A stretch of 9,889 nt of DNA, taken from positions 1 through 9,889 of the forward strand of contig JACMPN010000496.1 in assembly GCA_014377495.1 (NCBI GenBank). The letters are read 5' to 3'. Positions 6,354 to 9,889 of this stretch are shown in pieces (positions within the stretch are counted from its first letter, which is position 1; the number at the start of each line of letters is the position of its first letter). Both the position numbers and the translations under genes were made by a program. Origin of the DNA: Candidatus Sericytochromatia bacterium (GTDB taxonomy: Bacteria; Cyanobacteriota; Sericytochromatia; JACMPN01). The notes under the pieces are model-generated. The model was not told the origin of the DNA and made no database searches. It was given only the letters and a program-made list of their open reading frames with translations.

Positions 6354-6710
6354 TTACTCGGCGTTGTAGACGACTTTGCCGCCTTCAACACTGAAGGTCA
6401 CCTTGTGAAACTTGCAAAGGTCGATCCCCGTCACGAACACTTCCGCGCCCTCGGGATTGACGATCTTGATGTCGTACATGCACTCGGTGTCATCGGGATG
6501 GAACGTGATGGTGGCGCTGCCGCCGCTTTCCATTGAACCGTCGAGGATGTTGCCGCCCCAGTTCGTCTGGTTCGTCGGGGACATGTGCAACCCGGCGACC
6601 GTAACGCCCGTGTTGTTTTGGATGGAATAACCGGCGTCAGCCAAGGCGGGGGTGGCGATGAAGCTGAATGACATGGCCACCAGACCGGCGATCAAGGCGA
6701 TTTTTTTCAT
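6354..6710 (-). CDS. Small secreted protein of unknown function
   Basis: A 118-residue protein with a clear Sec signal peptide: MKK, a hydrophobic core, and cleavage expected after TPALA (residue 24). The mature part of about 94 residues looks all-beta, with NNTGVTVAGLHMSP, a single Trp (W51) in NWGGNIL, and two cysteines, C77 (ECMYDIKIV) and C99 (IDLCKF), that may form a periplasmic disulfide. The pattern of NxTG, xxxxSP, WGxxxL, CxYDIK and LC resembles small exported proteins that I recall being annotated as hypothetical or mislabelled argininosuccinate lyase. I know no established function. The ATG at 6710 has AGGGAG (6723-6718) 7 nt upstream. In-frame codons further upstream, to 6800, lack a signal-like start and I treat them as untranslated. 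The gene stands alone, convergent with alkA and preceded by a long gene-free region. Confidence 0.82.
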   Translation of the reverse strand: MKKIALIAGLVAMSFSFIATPALADAGYSIQNNTGVTVAGLHMSPTNQTNWGGNILDGSMESGGSATITFHPDDTECMYDIKIVNPEGAEVFVTGIDLCKFHKVTFSVEGGKVVYNAE

Positions 6711-7242
6711 AGTGAACTCCCTAACGTGATCTATACGGGTTCGGAGCCAGATCGCCATCCGCTGGCTGCCTGGTTGTCCACAACAGAGTGCGGGCCTCAC
6801 TGTTCGGGCGACAGTGACACTGGATTGTGCCGACAGAGTTGTCTTGCGTGGGCCAGCCGGTTGGCGGGCAAACGACTAAGAAAGCGCCTGATGGCTACGT
6901 TTCAACGATATCAAAGGTGCAACACCGGGCAGGTCCTTGTCAACGATATTTTAATTCTCAATTGTGAACGCTGCACGGGCCCAGGGTCGTTTGTTTCAGG
7001 GGTCCGCGACCCGCTACGTTTTCGACCCTGCGCGCGAATCGGAAAGGTGTCGTTGGTTTGCCTCCTTCGGTGAAACGCTGCGGGGCCTGGTCTGTATGTG
7101 CTGACGGACTGAAGCACGCCGACCCCAATGCTCCGGCAGACGACCCAAGAAAAGCGATTGTTCCCCATAGATAGAAAATCAGCGTGAGCGTGAGGCGGCT
7201 GCAAATAAATGGCTTTGAAACCGGCCAAAGGCGCAAGGGCGC
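6711..7242. other. Gene-poor intergenic region of about 530 bp
   Basis: No open frame here has a recognisable domain or a good ribosome site, and base composition is lower in GC than the surroundings. Visible structure: a 7-bp hairpin TCACTGT (6797-6803) / ACAGTGA (6811-6817), a 10-bp direct repeat TCAACGATAT at 6902-6911 and 6940-6949 in an AT-rich patch, and a minus-strand TTGACA (6943-6938) without a well-spaced -10. The part near 7200-7240 should contain the 3' end of the lipoprotein transcript; only a weak stem (CTTTG/CAAAG around 7211-7228) is seen. Confidence 0.5.
6902..6949. repeat. 10-bp direct repeat, 38 bp apart
   Basis: TCAACGATAT occurs at 6902-6911 and 6940-6949, within an AT-rich patch upstream of the small secreted-protein gene. 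The 38-bp spacing is not a whole number of helical turns (about 3.6). It could be a pair of binding sites or coincidence. Confidence 0.35.
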
Positions 7243-8322
7243 TTAGAACGTCACGTCGCTGCCAGGTTGATTGAGCTCGCGCAACGGATCAATGAAACCC
7301 GTCGCACGGTCATAGGCTGCCGTCTGCTGATGGCCGTCCCGTTGAAAGGCGACCACGATCTGCCGACCATCGGCGGAGAATTGCACCCGGGTCATGGCGC
7401 CAAGGCCGTTAAGCCCTGGCAACGTGTCGATGCCGCCCAATTGACGGTCAAAGAGTCGGACAGCGGGTGGATCACCGTTCGAAGCAATATAGGCCAGGAA
7501 GCGGCCGCTGGCCTCCAACGCCGGGTGACTTTCATTGGCGGGTGAATTGATCTCCGGCAACGGGTCGGTCAGTCCCGTCAGGGTGTCGTAAAGCATGAGG
7601 TCCTGTTGCCCGGACTGACGGGTCACACAGGCGAGCCAGCGCCCGGCTGCGTCGATCGTGGGATCGAAGGTTTCATCAGCGACGTTGAGCCGACTCAAGA
7701 CGTTGATGACCCGCAGGCGACGGTCGAACAACTGCACCCGCCGTTTGCCCGGTGGTCCTGCGGTGTAAGCGATGACTGTGCCTGAGCCGTCGAGATCGGC
7801 GCGTTCGCCGCTGGCGGCATCCAGCAGTTCGCGTAACGGGTCGTAGGCGCCGAGCCCCAGATTATAGAGTGCCGGGGTCGTTGCCAGGCCGCTGGCCAGC
7901 ACGAGGCCATTGCGGGTGACGACGGCCACAGGATCGGTCAGCGGGAAGTTCGTCAGTGCCTGCCAGACACGCACGATCGGGTCATATAGCAGGAGGGCAG
8001 GTGATCCCCTCTGCGTGCGGATGAACACCCACCGGGGCGGCGGTTCGGGTAGCGGTGTCAGGATCGGCGCCATTGGTGGGACGACGGTCGGTATCGCAAC
8101 TGGAACCGGTACAGGGCCTAGGGCCAGGGGGACGGGCATTGGGCGCGGTGTGGCGATGGGCGGGGTCACCACCGTGGTGGGACTGGTCGTGGGAGCCGGG
8201 ACGGCCCAGACGGGTCCGGTGGGTGCCCGCCAAGGCGGGGTGGTGCAACTCGCGACCAAAAGCAGGAGCAGCACACGTTTGTGTGTCCCCCGCCGATCAC
8301 CGGGCGGTTTTGTCCTGACCAC
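7243..8322 (-). CDS. Lipoprotein with proline-rich stalk and six-module TolB/WD40-like beta-propeller
   Basis: A 359-residue predicted lipoprotein. The n-region contains HKR, followed by VLLLLLVASC with lipobox Cys26. Residues 27-96 are a low-complexity stalk with 25 prolines in 70 positions. Residues 98-359 divide into six modules of about 38-47 residues. Most follow the pattern strand, (L/F)(Y/F)D(R), x5-6, (I)DPLPELN, then (D/A)xxGRxLAY. Module 2 lacks the Asp-Arg turn. The last module stops after one further strand (GSDVTF), which would close a six-bladed propeller against the first module, so the gene looks complete. Such propellers act as protein-protein docking platforms in the envelope; no catalytic residues are evident and no partner is encoded nearby. 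The start is GTG at 8322, with AGGA only 3 nt upstream, so start and efficiency are uncertain. Divergent from the thiolase. Confidence 0.82.
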   Translation of the reverse strand: MVRTKPPGDRRGTHKRVLLLLLVASCTTPPWRAPTGPVWAVPAPTTSPTTVVTPPIATPRPMPVPLALGPVPVPVAIPTVVPPMAPILTPLPEPPPRWVFIRTQRGSPALLLYDPIVRVWQALTNFPLTDPVAVVTRNGLVLASGLATTPALYNLGLGAYDPLRELLDAASGERADLDGSGTVIAYTAGPPGKRRVQLFDRRLRVINVLSRLNVADETFDPTIDAAGRWLACVTRQSGQQDLMLYDTLTGLTDPLPEINSPANESHPALEASGRFLAYIASNGDPPAVRLFDRQLGGIDTLPGLNGLGAMTRVQFSADGRQIVVAFQRDGHQQTAAYDRATGFIDPLRELNQPGSDVTF

Positions 8323-8660
8323 AGATCCTACGCTAGACCTGTGCCGACGTCATGATGTAGGCCTAGGTCGCCAAAGCTGAGACTCGGCGGCCGAATGGCC
8401 GAAGTCCAGCAGGCGATTTACAGGCGGTGACTCGCCTGCGCGGCGCGCCCCGGCCCGACTGCCGCCCGGACAAGGCAGACCCGCATGGCGGCTGACTTGG
8501 ACGGTTGTCCTAGGCTGGCACATGGTTGCTCAAAAGGCATGACAGCCTTTGTTGATGCGTATTTGGCCCGTCTGGGGAATGTGGGACTCTGGACTGTCGA
8601 TCCACGATGCAGTGCGTTACCATGCCAGCGCAACCCTATGGTTCTTCAAAGGAGAACGCC
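8323..8660. other. Divergent intergenic region between propeller lipoprotein and thiolase
   Basis: About 340 nt with no supported gene. It contains several short hairpins: CGGCC/GGCCG with a GAAT loop (8388-8401), CAGGCG/CGCCTG (8421-8438, with an alternative left arm at 8410-8416), and AAAGGC/GCCTTT (8533-8550). The last lies upstream of the thiolase and could form in its leader. No clean sigma70 promoter pair stood out on either strand. Confidence 0.45.
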
Positions 8661-9812
8661 ATGCGTGAGGCTGTTATCGTCGCCGCCGTCCGGACCCCGT
8701 TGGGCCGGGCCCTCAAAGGCGGCTTGGCAAATACCCGTCCCGATGATCTGGGCGTCACTGTCGTCAAAGCGCTGATGCAGCGTGTCGGTCAGCTCGACCC
8801 CAACGACATCGAGGACATCCTGGTCGGCTGTGCGTTCCCCGAAGGCGAACAGGGCATGAACGTGGCCCGCTTGATCGGCCTGCACGCCGGTCTGCCGTTC
8901 TCCGTGGCTGCGGCAACGGTCAACCGCTTCTGCGGCAGCTCGATGCAGACGACGCATCAGGCCGTCCAGGCGATCATGGCCGACTGCGGCGACGTCTACC
9001 TGTCGCTGGGCGTCGAGTCGATGACCCGGGTCCCGATGGGCGGTTACAACCCCAGCCTGAACCCTGACCTCTACGCCGCCATGCCCAGTGCCTACATCGG
9101 CATGGGCCTGACGGCCGAAAATCTGGCCAGCAAGTATGACATCGGTCGCGACGAGCAGGAAGAGTTCGCCATGAACTCGCACCGCAAAGCCGCCGACGCC
9201 TGGGAGAAGGGTTACTTCGCCAACGAAGTCGTCCCCGTCCACACGAAGGACATCGCCAACAAGCCGATCACTGTCTCCAAAGACGAGAACATTCGGCTGT
9301 CGACCAAAGCCGACCTCGCCAAGCTGAAGCCTGTCTTCAAGACAGACGGCACCGTCACGGCCGCCACCTCCAGCCCGCTCACCGATGGTGCCGCCGGTCT
9401 GGTGATCATGACCCGTGAAAAAGCAGAAGCCCTCGGCCTCAAGCCGCTGGCCGTCATCCGTGGCATGGCGTCTGCCGGCTGCGATCCCGCCATCATGGGC
9501 ATCGGTCCCGTGCCTGCCGCCAAAAAGGCCCTGTCCCGGGCCAAGCTCACCTGGGCCGACATCGAAGCGGCCGAGCTGAACGAGGCGTTCGCCGCCCAGT
9601 CGCTCGCCGTGCTGCGGGAGTGGGACATCGACGCCAAGAAGGTGAACCAGTTCGGCGGCGCCATTGCGTTGGGCCATGCGCTCGGCTGCTCGGGGGCCCG
9701 GATCATCACCACGCTGTTGACCGTTCACGAAAAGACCGACAAGAAGATCGGTTTGGCCAGTATGTGCATCGGCGGCGGCCAAGGCATCGCCACCGTCATC
9801 GAGCGCCTCTAA
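8661..9812 (+). CDS. fadA: Acetyl-CoA C-acyltransferase (FadA-type thiolase)
   Basis: Cytoplasmic beta-ketothiolase that cleaves 3-ketoacyl-CoA with CoA in fatty-acid beta-oxidation. The 383-residue protein has the normal family length and all catalytic parts: nucleophile C91 in NRFCGSSMQ, NEAFAAQ (N307), H339 in GGAIALGHALG, and the second Cys C369 in CIGGGQG. VESMTRVPMGG is typical of degradative thiolases. The His motif reads GHALG instead of the commoner GHPLG; the His itself is kept. The ATG at 8661 has AAGGAG (8649-8654) 6 nt upstream; an in-frame ATG at 8607 would add 18 residues unlike the family and lacks a ribosome site. Only 21 nt separate it from the next gene, a 3-hydroxyacyl-CoA dehydrogenase, which supports the beta-oxidation role over a biosynthetic acetoacetyl-CoA thiolase. 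Confidence 0.93.
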   Translation: MREAVIVAAVRTPLGRALKGGLANTRPDDLGVTVVKALMQRVGQLDPNDIEDILVGCAFPEGEQGMNVARLIGLHAGLPFSVAAATVNRFCGSSMQTTHQAVQAIMADCGDVYLSLGVESMTRVPMGGYNPSLNPDLYAAMPSAYIGMGLTAENLASKYDIGRDEQEEFAMNSHRKAADAWEKGYFANEVVPVHTKDIANKPITVSKDENIRLSTKADLAKLKPVFKTDGTVTAATSSPLTDGAAGLVIMTREKAEALGLKPLAVIRGMASAGCDPAIMGIGPVPAAKKALSRAKLTWADIEAAELNEAFAAQSLAVLREWDIDAKKVNQFGGAIALGHALGCSGARIITTLLTVHEKTDKKIGLASMCIGGGQGIATVIERL

Positions 9813-9833
9813 GCCAGGCGGGGAGACACGACC

Positions 9834-9889
9834 ATGGCATTTGAAATCAAGCGGGTCGCCGTGATCGGCGCCGGCGTCATGGGCGCCGG
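9834..9889 (+). CDS. 3-hydroxyacyl-CoA dehydrogenase (FadB/FadN-like), 5' end only
   Basis: Eighteen codons are visible: MAFEIKRVAVIGAGVMGA, the first beta strand and GxGxxG-type NAD-binding loop of a Rossmann domain, as found at the N-terminus of 3-hydroxyacyl-CoA dehydrogenases. GGGGAG (9820-9825) lies 8 nt before the ATG. The dehydrogenase domain comes first, so the product may be a FadN-type protein (dehydrogenase then hydratase) or a stand-alone enzyme, not an E. coli FadB, which starts with the hydratase. It would convert 3-hydroxyacyl-CoA to the 3-ketoacyl-CoA cleaved by the upstream thiolase. The rest lies outside the window. Confidence 0.8.
   Translation, partial: MAFEIKRVAVIGAGVMGA

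Noticed and set aside
6729..6735. TATAGAT on the minus strand as -10 box of the small secreted-protein gene
   Set aside because: Transcription would begin inside the ribosome binding site (6723-6718), and there is no suitable -35 at 16-18 nt.
6958..7236. Minus-strand 92-codon frame with a hydrophobic segment between the two envelope-protein genes
   Set aside because: No ribosome site, no domain, and its later part overlaps the low-GC repeat region with no coding bias; most likely chance.
8516..8530. sigma54-like promoter TGGCAC-N4-TTGCT upstream of the thiolase
   Set aside because: The spacing between the GG and GC elements is 9 nt instead of the strict 10, and single-base changes in this spacing are known to abolish function.
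8646..9782. 378-codon antisense frame across the thiolase
   Set aside because: Mirrors the codon structure of the thiolase gene; composition is unlike a protein (Gly/Asp/His/Arg-rich) and it has no recognisable motif.
1..9889. CRISPR array, tRNA/rRNA, insertion sequence or phage genes
   Set aside because: Looked for on both strands: no regularly spaced repeats, no tRNA or rRNA sequence that I recognise, and no transposase, integrase or phage proteins.

Overview
The window is high-GC bacterial chromosome with closely packed genes. Two proteins carry lipoprotein signals, one has a Sec signal peptide, and one is a predicted c-type cytochrome. This indicates a Gram-negative bacterium, probably Pseudomonadota. 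The AlkA-type glycosylase and the Ada/oxygenase neighbours read most like beta- or alphaproteobacterial versions, but I cannot place the organism further from sequence alone.

Layout: (1) 571-1, minus strand, 3'-truncated by the window edge: a di-heme cytochrome c peroxidase/MauG-type lipoprotein with a good sigma70-like promoter at 660-632. (2) 860-2269, plus: a CPA2/CHX-like cation:proton antiporter. (3) 2354-3601, plus: the ribosome-associated GTPase HflX. (4) 3710-6221, plus: three translationally coupled DNA alkylation-repair genes. These are an Ada-like methyltransferase, a PF09859-type 2-oxoglutarate/Fe(II) oxygenase and an AlkA-type 3-methyladenine glycosylase. (5) 6250-6324: a small hairpin followed by a perfect 28-bp inverted repeat with a 3-nt loop, between convergent genes. 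(6) 6710-6354, minus: a small secreted protein of unknown function. (7) About 530 bp without a convincing gene. (8) 8322-7243, minus: a lipoprotein with a proline-rich stalk and a six-module beta-propeller. (9) About 340 bp without a gene. (10) 8661-9812, plus: a FadA-type thiolase, followed 21 nt later by the start of a 3-hydroxyacyl-CoA dehydrogenase gene, together a fatty-acid beta-oxidation operon.

The most unusual item is the Ada protein. It keeps the N-terminal zinc/methyl-acceptor cysteines and the C-terminal PCHR alkyltransferase site, but nearly all of the AraC-type helix-turn-helix domain that normally lies between them is missing, cleanly and in frame. It also has Asp where alkyltransferases have the conserved DNA-contacting Tyr, and a diverged N-terminal motif. 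A canonical Ada is both a repair enzyme and the methylation-activated transcription factor for such an operon. This one looks unable to act as that regulator, although the three repair genes remain coupled. The operon would therefore be constitutive, controlled by another regulator, or Ada itself may be decaying or have a new role.
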